A stretch of DNA of 64,000 nt from Spirochaetaceae bacterium. GTDB taxonomy: Bacteria > Spirochaetota > Leptospiria > Leptospirales > Leptonemataceae. The position numbers were made by a program, and so were the translations under genes. Shown here piece by piece: positions 18,839-28,995 of the stretch. Below the pieces are notes generated by a model. It did not search any database. It saw only the letters and a list, made by a program, of their open reading frames with translations, and was not told the origin of the DNA. Position 1 is the stretch's first letter; each line of letters begins with the position of its first letter. The stretch is from NCBI GenBank assembly GCA_002730875.1, contig PCBI01000017.1, positions 248,001 to 312,000 of the forward strand, read 5' to 3'.

Positions 18839-19945
18839 ATGAGTGACTCCCTGGATCGTCTATTTAAGAAATTCACCGAAAAGAAAGCGGTGCACAGCGC
18901 CTTGCTGCGTATAGAGGCGGAGAACGGCGATGTGATATGGAGTGGCGCTTACGGCAACGACAGTCCCGAAGGCCGGCTTATGGATCCGGGCCATTCCTAT
19001 TTCATCGCCAGCGCTACGAAAATATTCACCGCGGTTTCCGTTCTGAAGCTGCACGAATCGGGCAAGCTTGATCTTTCTACTCCTGCCATCAGCATTCTGC
19101 CGGAGCTCACGGAAATTCATAATTACAAAGGCGTCGACCATACCGACGAAATCCGGGTCTTCCATCTACTTTCGCATACATCCGGCCTGCCGGACTACTT
19201 TGAGCAAGCGGGCACCGGCAAGGACTCGCTCCTGACTCAGCTACTCAATGGCGGCGACCGCTCCTGGGACACCGAATTTGTTCTGCAACGCGCCCGAAGT
19301 ATGAAACCTCCCTTCCCTCCCGCGACAAAGGAAGGCTCGAAGAACAAAGCCCACTACTCGGACACAAACTACCAGATACTGGATCTACTGATCGAGCGCA
19401 TTACCGGCCAGTCTCCCGTTGAGGCGCTTGCCAGTCTGGCCGATTCCCTGGGACTGCGCCGGACTTATATGTACGACCATTCAAACGCCGCCGAGGCGGG
19501 GGCGGATCAAGCAGGCGACACCGACGAGCCAGTCAAACCGGTTCCCTGTCTTTTCTATTACGGTAACCGATGCCTGGCGATGCCACAGGCCATGCGCTCT
19601 TTTCGCGGCGACGGCGCTGCCGTCTCAACAACCGCCGACCAGATACGTTTTTTGCGGTCCCTTTTTCTGGAAGGACTTCTGCGGCCAGAAACCCTGGAGC
19701 GTATGCAGCAATGGAACCGTATCTTTTTTCCGTTCAGATACGGAATGGGTTTGATGCAATTTCAGCTGCCGGCCATACTTACGGGGTTCAGACGCATGCC
19801 TGAATTCATCGGGCATTCAGGAGCAAGCGGCGCCATCAATTTCTACTGTCCGGAAAGAAAGGTCTTTGTGGCCGGTACGTTTAATCAGCTGAAGGATCGT
19901 TCGTTGCCGTTTCAATGGATGGCGCGTGCGGTGGGACTGCTCTAG
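18839..19945 (+). CDS. Beta-lactamase-family serine hydrolase
   Basis: A 368-residue class C beta-lactamase-like protein. Ser58 and Lys61 form the SxxK motif (ASATKIF), Tyr173 with S-D-T-N is the second motif, and HSGASGA near residue 322 replaces KTG, as in esterase and peptidase members of the family. I see no signal peptide, so it may be cytoplasmic and is unlikely to be a resistance enzyme. It sits four bases after purT, probably in one transcript. Confidence 0.88.
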   Translation: MSDSLDRLFKKFTEKKAVHSALLRIEAENGDVIWSGAYGNDSPEGRLMDPGHSYFIASATKIFTAVSVLKLHESGKLDLSTPAISILPELTEIHNYKGVDHTDEIRVFHLLSHTSGLPDYFEQAGTGKDSLLTQLLNGGDRSWDTEFVLQRARSMKPPFPPATKEGSKNKAHYSDTNYQILDLLIERITGQSPVEALASLADSLGLRRTYMYDHSNAAEAGADQAGDTDEPVKPVPCLFYYGNRCLAMPQAMRSFRGDGAAVSTTADQIRFLRSLFLEGLLRPETLERMQQWNRIFFPFRYGMGLMQFQLPAILTGFRRMPEFIGHSGASGAINFYCPERKVFVAGTFNQLKDRSLPFQWMARAVGLL

Positions 19946-19955
19946 CGCGCACCGT

Positions 19956-21944
19956 TCAGGCGGCCAGGCGTTCCACCACAACAATGGCCACATCGTCTTC
20001 GAACAGGGATTTTCGGGACCACTGAGCCATGTCCTCCAACAGGTACTGGCTACAGGCTTCGGCGCCCGGCGGAGCTTCGAGCAAAGCCTCGGCCATTCTT
20101 CTGGCGTTGTAGAATTCCCCGTCCGGATTTCTGCACTCGCTCAATCCATCGGTATAGAGTACGATTCGGTCCCCGGGTTGGAATGGTTTTTCAATCATTC
20201 GATACCCGCGAAAGGGCAACGGGGCCATCAAGTGACCTCTGGGGCGAATCCACTCCACCTCTTCTCTGTTGGCCGGTATAAAGGCCAGTGGCGGATGTCC
20301 TGCGGATGCGTAGCGAAAGATGCCGTCTTTCGTATTGACGTATAGAGCGCCGGCTGTAATGAACTGACGTTGCAGTTTGTCTACCAAGGAGACACGGGTT
20401 AGTTCCAGCAGTCTCTCCGGCCGATCGGCCAGAGTTGTATGCTCGGAAAAAGCGATTTTGGCCATGGAAACGCCCAGGGCTGCGGGCAATCCATGCCCGG
20501 AAACGTCGGCTATCATTACCCCCACCTGCGAACTATCGATTCGAGTGAAGTCGTAATAGTCTCCGCCCAGGCTCGCCTGGGAAATATAGGCCACCGAAAC
20601 GTCCAGTCCGTCTATCTCCGGGGGATCGGCGGGCAGCAAAGACTGGTGTAATCTACGTGCCGTTTCCAGTTCTTCACTTACAATAGAGTACCTGACGTTC
20701 TCTTCGCGCATCAGCGCGTAGCGACGAATTACAACAAGCCCCAGAGCGCAAACGAAGATGAACATGCTATAATGGGTGTTCAATCGTAGATCCGGCAGAA
20801 GTCCCATATCCATCAATATCACAAGACCGGCGTTGATAGAATAAAAAGCGAAGCCTACCAGTATGATTCTTGCGTCAATACTGCCCCGGAGAGAGCGGCG
20901 AATCTCCAGTGCGGGAATCACAACCAGATAAAGTAGCGCAAGTATACGAAATGGCACGGAGACCATGACTGCTATAAGGTCAAAGGCCATGAATACCAGA
21001 TAAATGGCCGAAACCACAACCTGAATACGAAAGAGATAGGTCATGATGAGTTTTTCAAACCCTGTATAGATGCTCCGAAAGAAAGCGAGCACGGCCGGTA
21101 TAAGAATGAAGAGCGCCACCCAGCTGGTGTAGTGCCAGATGAGCATATTGCCGTATACATATTGCGGATACATGGAATCCGCCAGAGCCCGATAGCCTTC
21201 GGTTAAGCAGACCAGCGAAAAGGCCAGATGGGTCCAGCTCTCCCTGGTACGCAGAAAATGGAGCATGGCAAAGGCGCCGATGACAAGAAGAGCTCCGGCA
21301 AAAGCCAGCAAATCCACGTTAGATAGGAGTAACCATTCGATTAAATCCGCTCGATCGTCCAGAACCACTCGATGATAGATTCCAATGTCTGGATAATCGG
21401 AATAAACGCGTAGATAGAGGTACCTGCCGCCGGGCTCCCGGGGCAAAGGAATGATATGAAAAGGCCATCCCTCGAATCGGGGTTGTTCCGCATCCAGGTT
21501 TCCGTATTTGTAGATCATCTCGCCATCAATGTAGGCTTCGAAGATCAGATCCACGCTGTATATGTAGAGCGCCGGATCTCTCCATTGTCCCTCGGGAAGC
21601 AGAACCCTTTGCCAGATGAAGTTTGCGCCATCCCGGCCGGCAGGCTGTGCAGGAAAGGGCAATGGCGCCCAACCCTGCTGTGTTTCATCCGACAGGCCGT
21701 TGTCTGCGGGGCCTGAATCCGACATCGGATTTCGGCCGTCTTCGTTTTGTCCGCGGTAGGGCCGTAAATAGCTGAATTTGCCGGTTGCATCCACCGGCGA
21801 ATCCCCCCATCGGTATTCCCAGGTGGTTTCCACACGGACACCGTCTCCGGGCAGTAGTTGCTCTTCTTCGGTGGGAAGATCTCGACCACAGCTCAGAATA
21901 GTAAGGAATGTCAGAACAAGAGAACTGTGCAGCAGAAATCTCAT
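19956..21944 (-). CDS. Lipoprotein 7TM sensor with SpoIIE-type phosphatase domain
   Basis: A 662-residue protein. It has a lipobox (FLTILSC, Cys19), an extracytoplasmic beta-sandwich sensor (about 40-205), seven membrane helices of the 7TM-DISM type (about 215-410), a short coiled coil (EELETARRLHQSLLP) and a PP2C/SpoIIE phosphatase domain (about 435-660). Metal ligands are visible at GGDYYDF, IADVSGHG and the C-terminal EDDVAIVVVE. Such enzymes dephosphorylate STAS proteins, so the one at 3523-3870 is a candidate substrate (inference). Its stop is ten bases from that of the convergent hydrolase gene. A lipidated N-terminus on a 7TM protein is uncommon. Confidence 0.9.
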   Translation of the reverse strand: MRFLLHSSLVLTFLTILSCGRDLPTEEEQLLPGDGVRVETTWEYRWGDSPVDATGKFSYLRPYRGQNEDGRNPMSDSGPADNGLSDETQQGWAPLPFPAQPAGRDGANFIWQRVLLPEGQWRDPALYIYSVDLIFEAYIDGEMIYKYGNLDAEQPRFEGWPFHIIPLPREPGGRYLYLRVYSDYPDIGIYHRVVLDDRADLIEWLLLSNVDLLAFAGALLVIGAFAMLHFLRTRESWTHLAFSLVCLTEGYRALADSMYPQYVYGNMLIWHYTSWVALFILIPAVLAFFRSIYTGFEKLIMTYLFRIQVVVSAIYLVFMAFDLIAVMVSVPFRILALLYLVVIPALEIRRSLRGSIDARIILVGFAFYSINAGLVILMDMGLLPDLRLNTHYSMFIFVCALGLVVIRRYALMREENVRYSIVSEELETARRLHQSLLPADPPEIDGLDVSVAYISQASLGGDYYDFTRIDSSQVGVMIADVSGHGLPAALGVSMAKIAFSEHTTLADRPERLLELTRVSLVDKLQRQFITAGALYVNTKDGIFRYASAGHPPLAFIPANREEVEWIRPRGHLMAPLPFRGYRMIEKPFQPGDRIVLYTDGLSECRNPDGEFYNARRMAEALLEAPPGAEACSQYLLEDMAQWSRKSLFEDDVAIVVVERLAA

Positions 21945-22146
21945 GGGACCGTCCGATGGTACTCGATTAGCGTCTTACCGCAATTCCTTTTTGGTCGGCA
22001 ATGTTCTTATACCCGGATTAGTAGTGATTCGTTTTTTCCAGGGCCGGCTTCCGGATTAAATGGAGTAGTAATGATTTCTGATTACTCAACCATGACGTAC
22101 AGAGGATTCCCTGGAGCTCAAAATTCAGGTAAGGGGCAACGAGACC

Positions 22147-23031
22147 ATGTATAGATACGAAGTACTGGATGTATTCACCGAAGAACGTTTCAGCGGTAAT
22201 CCATTGGCTGTCTTCCCGGAGGCGGACCGAATCCCCGCAAGCCTATTTCAAAGCATCGCCAGGGAGATGAACCTCTCGGAGACCATCTTTATTCTGCCTC
22301 CCTCAAATGATGCCTGTGACTATCGATTTAGAATCTTCACTCCGGCCCGAGAATTGGACTTTGCCGGACATCCGGTAATCGGAGCCGCCTGCGCACTGGC
22401 AGCAAAAGCAGAGACCTCCGCACTTAATCTAAGAGCGGAACTGAATGCCGGCAAAGTAGAGGTCACGGTTACAGGCCAGGGGGATCTTTATCATGCCCGA
22501 TTGCAGGCGCCGTCAACCCCGGTGCCGGGTCCACCGCCGCCACCGGCCCCGGACCTGGCTCGGATACTGGGCATTGAAACCGGTATTGTTTCTCATCCTG
22601 CCGCCTACAGTTGCGGCAACCCATTCCTTTTTGTAGAACTGGATAGCCGGCAGACTCTGAGCTCCATTCGCCTGAACCTGGCCGAGTTCGAGGGACTGTT
22701 GTTGGACTACTGGGCGCCTGAGATCATGGCCTTCGTGGTGGAAAAAAACCAGGTGCATGCAAGAATGTTCGCGCCCCGACTGGGTATTCCCGAAGACCCG
22801 GCCACGGGCAGCGCCGTTGCGGCCCTCGCCGGTTATTTAAAAGACGTAAAGCTTGAGTCGCCGACTTCAGCCACCGCCACCCACAGCTTCATAGTGTTCC
22901 AGGGGTACGATATGGGCCGCCCTTCGCGCATCGATCTTGAATTCAGATCGAAATCCGACGTTGTCGATGCAGTCTTCATCGGCGGTTGTAGCGTGCCTGT
23001 AGCCCATGGTACGTTCCTGGCCGGTCAATAA
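22147..23031 (+). CDS. PhzF-family epimerase/isomerase
   Basis: A 294-residue member of the PhzF family (diaminopimelate-epimerase fold). The catalytic Glu is in MNLSETIF (about residue 45); FAGHPVIGAA and EDPATGSAVAALAGYL are the two conserved helix-capping loops. Members act on small-molecule substrates; this one sits alone with no biosynthetic neighbours, so the substrate is unknown. Confidence 0.92.
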   Translation: MYRYEVLDVFTEERFSGNPLAVFPEADRIPASLFQSIAREMNLSETIFILPPSNDACDYRFRIFTPARELDFAGHPVIGAACALAAKAETSALNLRAELNAGKVEVTVTGQGDLYHARLQAPSTPVPGPPPPPAPDLARILGIETGIVSHPAAYSCGNPFLFVELDSRQTLSSIRLNLAEFEGLLLDYWAPEIMAFVVEKNQVHARMFAPRLGIPEDPATGSAVAALAGYLKDVKLESPTSATATHSFIVFQGYDMGRPSRIDLEFRSKSDVVDAVFIGGCSVPVAHGTFLAGQ

Positions 23032-23058
23032 CCCCGGGCAACCTTGAAAAAAGCAAGA

Positions 23059-23092
23059 GCCCGGGTCCGCAGCCAAACAGGCGAACCCGGGC
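23059..23092. terminator. GC-rich hairpin after phzF
   Basis: A 12-bp stem with one mismatch and a ten-base loop (23071-23080) lies 28 bases after the phzF stop. There is no T-run after it, so factor-independent termination is uncertain. Confidence 0.4.
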
Positions 23093-23292
23093 GACAAAGG
23101 GGAGCCAGCATTAGAGGCCAGTGAAAGCCGGACTCATGGGAATAGCCCTGGAGTTTTGAAGCAGTATTCCAGAAGCGAAAACGCTCTCAGGGCGCGGAAG
23201 GCAAAGGTCTAACGGGGCATCTTATGCGGGGCATGCGGCGCGCGGGGCGTGGGGCGCCATGGAGCACCATGGGGAGTCGCAAGGGCCGATCT

Positions 23293-24297
23293 TCAGGACC
23301 GAAGATACTCTTTGCCCTCGGGAAAGCTAAGCGGATAGCCATTTCGGGTCTCCCAGTCGGTCCAGAAATCAATGATCTCCCGGGGATTGGCTGGTCTGGA
23401 TCGCCATCGCTTATGCAACCAGTAATAGTCCGCCGGATGCTCCCTCGCCTTTTCTTCTAATCGCTTCACCCAGCGATAAGTAAAATGCCTTTCCCATTCC
23501 CGGGGATCCGCATCCGGGTCCAGATCCGGTCTTTCGAAAGGTTCCATCTTGAAGTGCAGTCGACCCCGCGCATCGTGATAGGAGTAGCAGAATATTATGG
23601 GGGCTTCGGTCTTGCGCGCAAACAACGCCGGCCCCTGAAATGTGGAGGCCAGCCTGCCCATGAATGGGAAGAACGGACCATCCTTACCGGCATCCTGATC
23701 GGAAATGAATGCCACCAGGGCGCGATTCTTTAACAGTTTGAACGTTACTCGCGGGCTTTCATCGGTATAAACCAGTCGGATATTCTGAGAACCGCGAATC
23801 CTTTCAATCCAGGCATTGGCCCAGGGGTTGCTCTGCCGCTTCGCGAATACATGCAATTCCTTTTCCGTAACCCGTGTGATTGAGACTCCTTTCCACTCCC
23901 AGGATCCCAGATGTCCCAGAACCAGGATTCCGCCATTCCGGGTTAGTTCGCGGTGCACATCTGCATTGGGTTCCTGCACAATCCATTTGTCGATGAAGTC
24001 CCGATCCATTCGCGGTTCTTGATAGAATTCACAGGTCATTCGAGCCAGCACTCGCAGGTTTTCCTTCACGATAGCACGAATTTCATGGGGCTTCCGATCC
24101 GGGAAGCTGGCCGCGATATTTCCATAGACACGGTCCTTAACATTTCCGGAAACAGCCCCCATGAGCAGAGTGAGCCTTTGCATAAGCCATACCCGGAGTC
24201 TGAAGGGAAATAGCATCAACAGAAAGACTGTGAAGCGAACAAAGGCGTATTCCAGATATTTTAGAAGGCCGCCCTTTACTTTTTTCTTCCGCTGCAT
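23293..24297 (-). CDS. Lipid A biosynthesis-type acyltransferase (LpxL/HtrB family)
   Basis: A 334-residue membrane-associated acyltransferase. The H-x4-E motif is GHLGSWE (His129, Glu134); other family blocks are FISDQDAG and the C-terminal DYYWLHKRWR. An N-terminal hydrophobic helix (about 17-48) anchors it. In this family the enzyme adds a secondary acyl chain to lipid A, which fits a double-membraned spirochaete. I use the ATG at 24297; the frame extends to a TTG at 24339 with no ribosome site. It is divergent from the hybrid kinase gene. Confidence 0.9.
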   Translation of the reverse strand: MQRKKKVKGGLLKYLEYAFVRFTVFLLMLFPFRLRVWLMQRLTLLMGAVSGNVKDRVYGNIAASFPDRKPHEIRAIVKENLRVLARMTCEFYQEPRMDRDFIDKWIVQEPNADVHRELTRNGGILVLGHLGSWEWKGVSITRVTEKELHVFAKRQSNPWANAWIERIRGSQNIRLVYTDESPRVTFKLLKNRALVAFISDQDAGKDGPFFPFMGRLASTFQGPALFARKTEAPIIFCYSYHDARGRLHFKMEPFERPDLDPDADPREWERHFTYRWVKRLEEKAREHPADYYWLHKRWRSRPANPREIIDFWTDWETRNGYPLSFPEGKEYLRS

Positions 24298-24394
24298 GCC
24301 TATCCAGTGACCAGAACTGCCATACAGGGTCAACGCCAAACTACCGGGGATGAATTCGGCCGTTTTGCTCGACAGCGCTTGCTCCTGTCATCAA

Positions 24395-26743
24395 ATGGAA
24401 ACGCCGATGGATCCAGATTCAAGAAATACCAACGACTCGAAAAGAGCCGAAATGCTGGAACTCCAATTCAAAAACTCGCCCGTAGCTACTTTCATTCTGG
24501 ACCGGGCGCTGAAGGTATTGAGAATAAACCCTGCCGCCGCCGGTATGCTGACTGTTAGCCCGGATGCGGCGCCGGGCCGCCATCTTCGCGAGCTCCTTGC
24601 GGTATCAGAGACTCTTGCTTCCTCACTTCGAAAAGCGCTGAGCGCCAACCAGACGGTTGAGATTCAGGAAGAACTCCTTATTCGCGGTAGAACCAGAGTA
24701 CAATATCGAGTCACTGCGACTCCCGCCAAAGCCAGCCAGGAATCGTTTCTGCAATGCTTCTTCGTGGAACAACCCCTGCTGCAGAATGATAGCGCACCGT
24801 TGAACGATCTGGATCCGGAGCAAATACTCAGCCGAATCACAGAAAGCATCCCCGCCATACTTTACGTTTTTGACCTTCAGGAGGGCCGAAATCGCTTCCT
24901 GGGACCGGCTTTCGAACGGATTCTGGGATGGAATACCGAAAAACAGGGCCCCATCACCATGGATTACTTCGCGGAGAATTTGCATCCCGACGATGCCAGG
25001 CAGTTGAATCAATGGGCCGGGCGCTGGGAAACAGCCCGCGACGATGAGGTTTATAGCCTTCGCTATCGATTGAAGGATACCCTGGGCAGCTACCACTGGT
25101 TTCAAACCTACGATAAAGTCTTTTCAAGAAGCGATGACGGACGAGTGAAAGAAATCGTTGGTTCCGCCATTGAAATCACTGACCAGATAAGCGTCCTGCA
25201 AGATCTACAGGCGGAGCAGAGTCGTCTCCAGGCGATCACAACACAGGCGCCGGTAACGGTCCTGGAGATCAATTGCGAAGGGATTATTCAGTTTCTGAAT
25301 CGCACTAAATACGATTATGGTATACCGGAATCCTCCATGGTGGGTCATTCGGTGTATGAATACGTCCTTCCGGAATACCACGTAGAAGTACGGGATGCTA
25401 TGGATCGGGCCCTTGCAGGCCACAAACAGGTCGAACTGGAAGTACAAACCGCTCCGGCAGACGGGTCCAGGCCGTTTGTACTTCTAAGTCTTGCGCCTTT
25501 AAGCTACGAGGCCGATGGCAACACCACCGTTAATCTACTCGTAATAGCCTTTGACATTACGGCCCGAAAAAGGATGGAACAGCGTCTTGAAGAGCTCACG
25601 GCAAGGGCGGAGACAGCCAGTCGATCCAAGACCGAATTCTTTGTAACCCTTAGCCATGATATTCGCACGCCCATGAACTCCATTATGGGAATCGCCGATC
25701 TTCTGCTGGACACCAGGCTTGACGAAGACCAGAAACAGATGGCCACAATACTTCGGGATTCCAGCGAAGCCCTGGTAGCTCTCCTGGAGCGTACTCTGCA
25801 ACTATCCAGACTGGAGATGGGTCTTGTGGCCCCGGGCCGACCTTCGGATTTCTCCCCGGGCCGGATGGCCGAAAAAGCGAAGGCTCTCTTCCAAACGGAA
25901 GCCTACAAGCGTGGCCTGGAGCTAAAACTGGAACTGAAGGATCTGCCGGAACGAATCCACGGGGTCGAAGCCGCCCTGATGCAGGTGCTCGTAAATCTGA
26001 CCAGCAATGCAGTGAAGTATACGGATCGGGGCGTTGTGACTATTCGCCTGGCTATGCCGGATTCGAAGCCGGGCGATCCGACCGGCGAACCCTATCTGCT
26101 TCTGGAGGTCGAAGACACTGGCCCGGGCATCCCGGCATCGGAGATATCTCATGTTTTCGATTTATTCTATCAGGGTAGCCAGGCGACCCCTGGAAACACC
26201 ACCGGAGGCATTGGTCTAAACGGATGCAAACGATTGGTAGAAGGTATGGGAGGAGAAATAGAAATCATTAGCCCCTATCCGGCGAACGAAAATGGGGGCA
26301 CGCTGGCCCGAGTGCTTTTTCCCTTTACTTTGCCCGAAACCAGCAATGCGGAACAAAGCGAACCCCCATTGGGACCGTTAACGGGCAAGGTTCTGCTGGT
26401 GGAAGATAATGCACTGAATCAGTTTGTGGCGCAGCGGATGCTGGAAAATGCCGGGGCCAACTATGCCACCGCCGGTACAGTCCAGGAGGCTCTGGCGGCC
26501 CTGAAGAATGAGTCCTTTCAGCTGGTGCTACTGGATCTGGGCCTGCCGGACGGGGATGGCCGAACAGTGGTCCGTTGGATGCGAAGCCGAAAGATCAATA
26601 CGCCGGTGGTTGCCGTTACCGCCGCCGCCTTTGACGAAGAAAGACAGAGTTCCCTGGAAGCGGGTATGGACGATTTTATCACGAAGCCCATGGAACAGAA
26701 ATCCCTGCAAAAAATATTGATGCGATTTCTCAGGTCGGATTAA
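24395..26743 (+). CDS. PAS-domain hybrid histidine kinase
   Basis: About 782 residues, soluble, with no membrane helix. Order: PAS (about 20-125), a PAS of the fold-3 type (about 140-265), a third PAS (about 280-385), HisKA with phospho-acceptor His421 (LSHDIRTPMN), HATPase with N-box NLTSNAVKYTD (about 535) and DTGPGIP, and a C-terminal receiver (about 680-782) with phospho-Asp714 (LVLLDLGLPDGDG) and KPME. All catalytic motifs are intact, so it should autophosphorylate and pass phosphate to its own receiver. Three starts are possible (24350, 24395, 24407); 24407 has GGAA six bases upstream. No partner is adjacent. Confidence 0.92.
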   Translation: METPMDPDSRNTNDSKRAEMLELQFKNSPVATFILDRALKVLRINPAAAGMLTVSPDAAPGRHLRELLAVSETLASSLRKALSANQTVEIQEELLIRGRTRVQYRVTATPAKASQESFLQCFFVEQPLLQNDSAPLNDLDPEQILSRITESIPAILYVFDLQEGRNRFLGPAFERILGWNTEKQGPITMDYFAENLHPDDARQLNQWAGRWETARDDEVYSLRYRLKDTLGSYHWFQTYDKVFSRSDDGRVKEIVGSAIEITDQISVLQDLQAEQSRLQAITTQAPVTVLEINCEGIIQFLNRTKYDYGIPESSMVGHSVYEYVLPEYHVEVRDAMDRALAGHKQVELEVQTAPADGSRPFVLLSLAPLSYEADGNTTVNLLVIAFDITARKRMEQRLEELTARAETASRSKTEFFVTLSHDIRTPMNSIMGIADLLLDTRLDEDQKQMATILRDSSEALVALLERTLQLSRLEMGLVAPGRPSDFSPGRMAEKAKALFQTEAYKRGLELKLELKDLPERIHGVEAALMQVLVNLTSNAVKYTDRGVVTIRLAMPDSKPGDPTGEPYLLLEVEDTGPGIPASEISHVFDLFYQGSQATPGNTTGGIGLNGCKRLVEGMGGEIEIISPYPANENGGTLARVLFPFTLPETSNAEQSEPPLGPLTGKVLLVEDNALNQFVAQRMLENAGANYATAGTVQEALAALKNESFQLVLLDLGLPDGDGRTVVRWMRSRKINTPVVAVTAAAFDEERQSSLEAGMDDFITKPMEQKSLQKILMRFLRSD

Positions 26744-26906
26744 GGTTCTCCGGCCCTATTTCCAGGGGCATGGGTTAGTGAATTCATCCGGACCGGCACG
26801 TAACATGGGGGATTTCGTAGGTACCAAACTGCCGCATCAACTATCTGCTTGACCGGGTACATGGTATCTTTACCGTCCGGCCAGACTTGCTGCTGGAGGA
26901 ACTCAA

Positions 26907-27248
26907 ATGAAAGAAATTGTTCAGGATCCAATAAAGGTTCTACTGCTAACTTTCGTAACCTGTGGAATCTACGGTATAATCTGGATCTACAAGGTGTCGG
27001 ATGCGCTGGCTCAGGAACTTCCCGAGGAAGGCATTAACCCTGGAATGGTTATTCTACTATTCTTTATTACCTGCGGAATCTACCCGCTCATCTGGTATTA
27101 TAAGATGGGCGAATGGCTGCCAAAGGTCGGACAAAAGTACGGAAAGAATATCGAAAACGAAGGCACTCTGCTGCTGCTACTGGGAATCTTTTTCTCGCCA
27201 GCGGCATTGTACATAATCCAGGATCGAATCAACCAGATCGCTTCCTGA
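26907..27248 (+). CDS. DUF4234 membrane protein
   Basis: A 113-residue membrane protein with two tandem copies of the DUF4234 core: FVTCGIYGIIWIYK (residues 16-29) and FFITCGIYPLIWYYK (about 52-66), then a third helix. Function unknown. A strong Shine-Dalgarno (TGGAGGAA) precedes the ATG. A related IYxxIW-like segment occurs in the next gene, so the two may act in the same membrane complex. Confidence 0.85.
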   Translation: MKEIVQDPIKVLLLTFVTCGIYGIIWIYKVSDALAQELPEEGINPGMVILLFFITCGIYPLIWYYKMGEWLPKVGQKYGKNIENEGTLLLLLGIFFSPAALYIIQDRINQIAS

Positions 27249-27551
27249 GACCCTTGATTTATGAGGGGCGTTGGCAGGTCGATATTCTGACCCGCCAGCG
27301 CCTTGCTCTTCCCCGCCCTTTCCCCTGGGATGATCTTTTCTTCCGGTCCCAAACACGTCGGCCCTGTATGTCCCTGATTCCAGAATACCTGGCGGCCGGC
27401 TCTGTAGATTGGATCTTTAATAGCAATTATTCATTGACCAGCGCCAATCCGGCCCCTTGAATACGATTGAAGGCAACTCGGATACTCAACCGCTGCCCGC
27501 CTTTGATTTGCGCCAACGCTCGGAGCAACTCTGTAGCATTGGAAGAAGGAC
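27249..27551. other. Intergenic region with one hairpin
   Basis: Between the DUF4234 gene and the next membrane gene. Apart from the hairpin at 27267-27302 I see nothing coding; short frames here have no ribosome sites. Confidence 0.5.
27267..27310 (+). terminator. Putative terminator after the DUF4234 gene
   Basis: A 14-base stem with two single mismatches closes an eight-base loop (27281-27288) and is followed by TTGCTCTT. It begins 18 bases after the stop codon, in the right place for a factor-independent terminator, though the U-tract is broken. Confidence 0.5.
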
Positions 27552-28703
27552 ATGGATATGGAAAAAACTATACTGTTTAGAGTTCGACCGGATGGAGATA
27601 ATGCTCGGTGGACCAATCTGGCCCGGGTAATTGGTCTGGCCGGGCTACTGCTGGTTGCGCTGGCCCAGGTCCTCAAAGCGCAGGATCTGGAACTGGTGGC
27701 CAATATCCTCATGGTGCCCGGGGCCCTGCTCGCTCTGGGCAACCTGGTATGGGTATACCTGATCCCTTCGCTTTTCATGCTTGTACTCTATAGTCTATCC
27801 TATACCGTTCTGGCCCTGGTTAACTTCTTGCACATCATCATTTTGCAGCGCTCGAACGATGAGCTCATCTATTTCATGATCAAGTTTCTCAACATGCGAA
27901 GCCGGATATCGCTATCCATCCTGGGGCTGACACACCGGGTACCCCATGTAGATCTGTACTCCAGCGAGCCGGGTAGCGGACTCATTACTCTCAAGTTCCG
28001 TGTGGCTGAAGAAATGCCGGTTCGGTGGGTCCTTCTGCGTCTGGGAATCCTGGTGGGCATTGGCTTCGTCGCTTTTATTCTATCTCTGGGTCTGCGCTAT
28101 ATTCCCTATTCCGCTATGGTGCTTGCGGGAATCGCCGGGCTCATCGGGGCTGTACTGGGTTTGATCATCCTCATCATCTGGATTCACAACGCCATTACCG
28201 GTAAGTATCTGGACACGCTGGTAGATTTACATCTTCGGCTCATGCGGTTGAACCTCACAATCACGTCATACTTTACATTTGTAACCAATGAGATCGGGGA
28301 GTTCAAACAGAGCTTTCGTTCGGTGCTGGATGAGCCGGTTCCTGCGAATGCTGGCTCCGACTGGGTCAATGCAAACGATGCCCGTCGACTGGACATCAAC
28401 CTGGTAGCGCTGGTGGTGTTGATTGGATCCACCCAGGGACTGTACCTGTTTATCTGGTTGGCCCGTACTTCCAAGTTGATGGGCGACGATCCATTCACCA
28501 TCATTGCGGTAAGCATCCTGGGAGCATTTCTGCCTCTATCGGTGATCTTTTCCCGATACTACCGTCGGCTGGAGAAGAAAACCGGTAATGAACCCAGTTG
28601 GATTCTAGAACTACTTATGGTAATTCCGCTGATTAACCTGGTGGTGGGAACTTTTACCATACAGTACATTCTGAATCTGGGCAAAAAGGGCGCCCGGTCC
28701 TGA
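27552..28703 (+). CDS. Polytopic membrane protein, DUF4234-like C-terminus
   Basis: A 383-residue protein with about eight or nine membrane helices in three groups (30-105, 163-215, 300-380). The C-terminal part (GLYLFIWLARTSKLMGDDPFT, about 310) resembles the DUF4234 repeat of the upstream gene. The middle cytoplasmic region (about 107-160) is beta-rich. GAAGG lies before two close ATGs, at 27552 and 27558; spacing favours the second. Function unknown. Confidence 0.75.
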   Translation: MDMEKTILFRVRPDGDNARWTNLARVIGLAGLLLVALAQVLKAQDLELVANILMVPGALLALGNLVWVYLIPSLFMLVLYSLSYTVLALVNFLHIIILQRSNDELIYFMIKFLNMRSRISLSILGLTHRVPHVDLYSSEPGSGLITLKFRVAEEMPVRWVLLRLGILVGIGFVAFILSLGLRYIPYSAMVLAGIAGLIGAVLGLIILIIWIHNAITGKYLDTLVDLHLRLMRLNLTITSYFTFVTNEIGEFKQSFRSVLDEPVPANAGSDWVNANDARRLDINLVALVVLIGSTQGLYLFIWLARTSKLMGDDPFTIIAVSILGAFLPLSVIFSRYYRRLEKKTGNEPSWILELLMVIPLINLVVGTFTIQYILNLGKKGARS

Positions 28704-28768
28704 CTCCACAGACAATTCGAAAAGCAAATCGCGAATTTGCCTGAATCGGAATCAAACAGAGTTAAACA

Positions 28769-28794
28769 CCCGCCGTAGCCTGCGCTACGACGGG
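28769..28794 (+). terminator. Putative terminator after the 383-residue membrane gene
   Basis: An 11-base stem with one mismatch and a four-base loop, followed by TACTGTTTG, 65 bases after the stop codon. Confidence 0.45.
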
Positions 28795-28995
28795 TACTGT
28801 TTGTAACGAGCGATAACCCTTTCTGTTGTATAAAAAGGCCACAGGAAACGCTGGAATCCATAAATAGATCTCCGGAAACACTAAAAACCATTGACAGATC
28901 TCCCGGTTTCGCCTGGAATCTGCCTCTATGCGAATCCTCATCGGGATTCCGCGTCATAAAAAATGGCTGCCTATTGCAGCCGGAGGAATATCCAA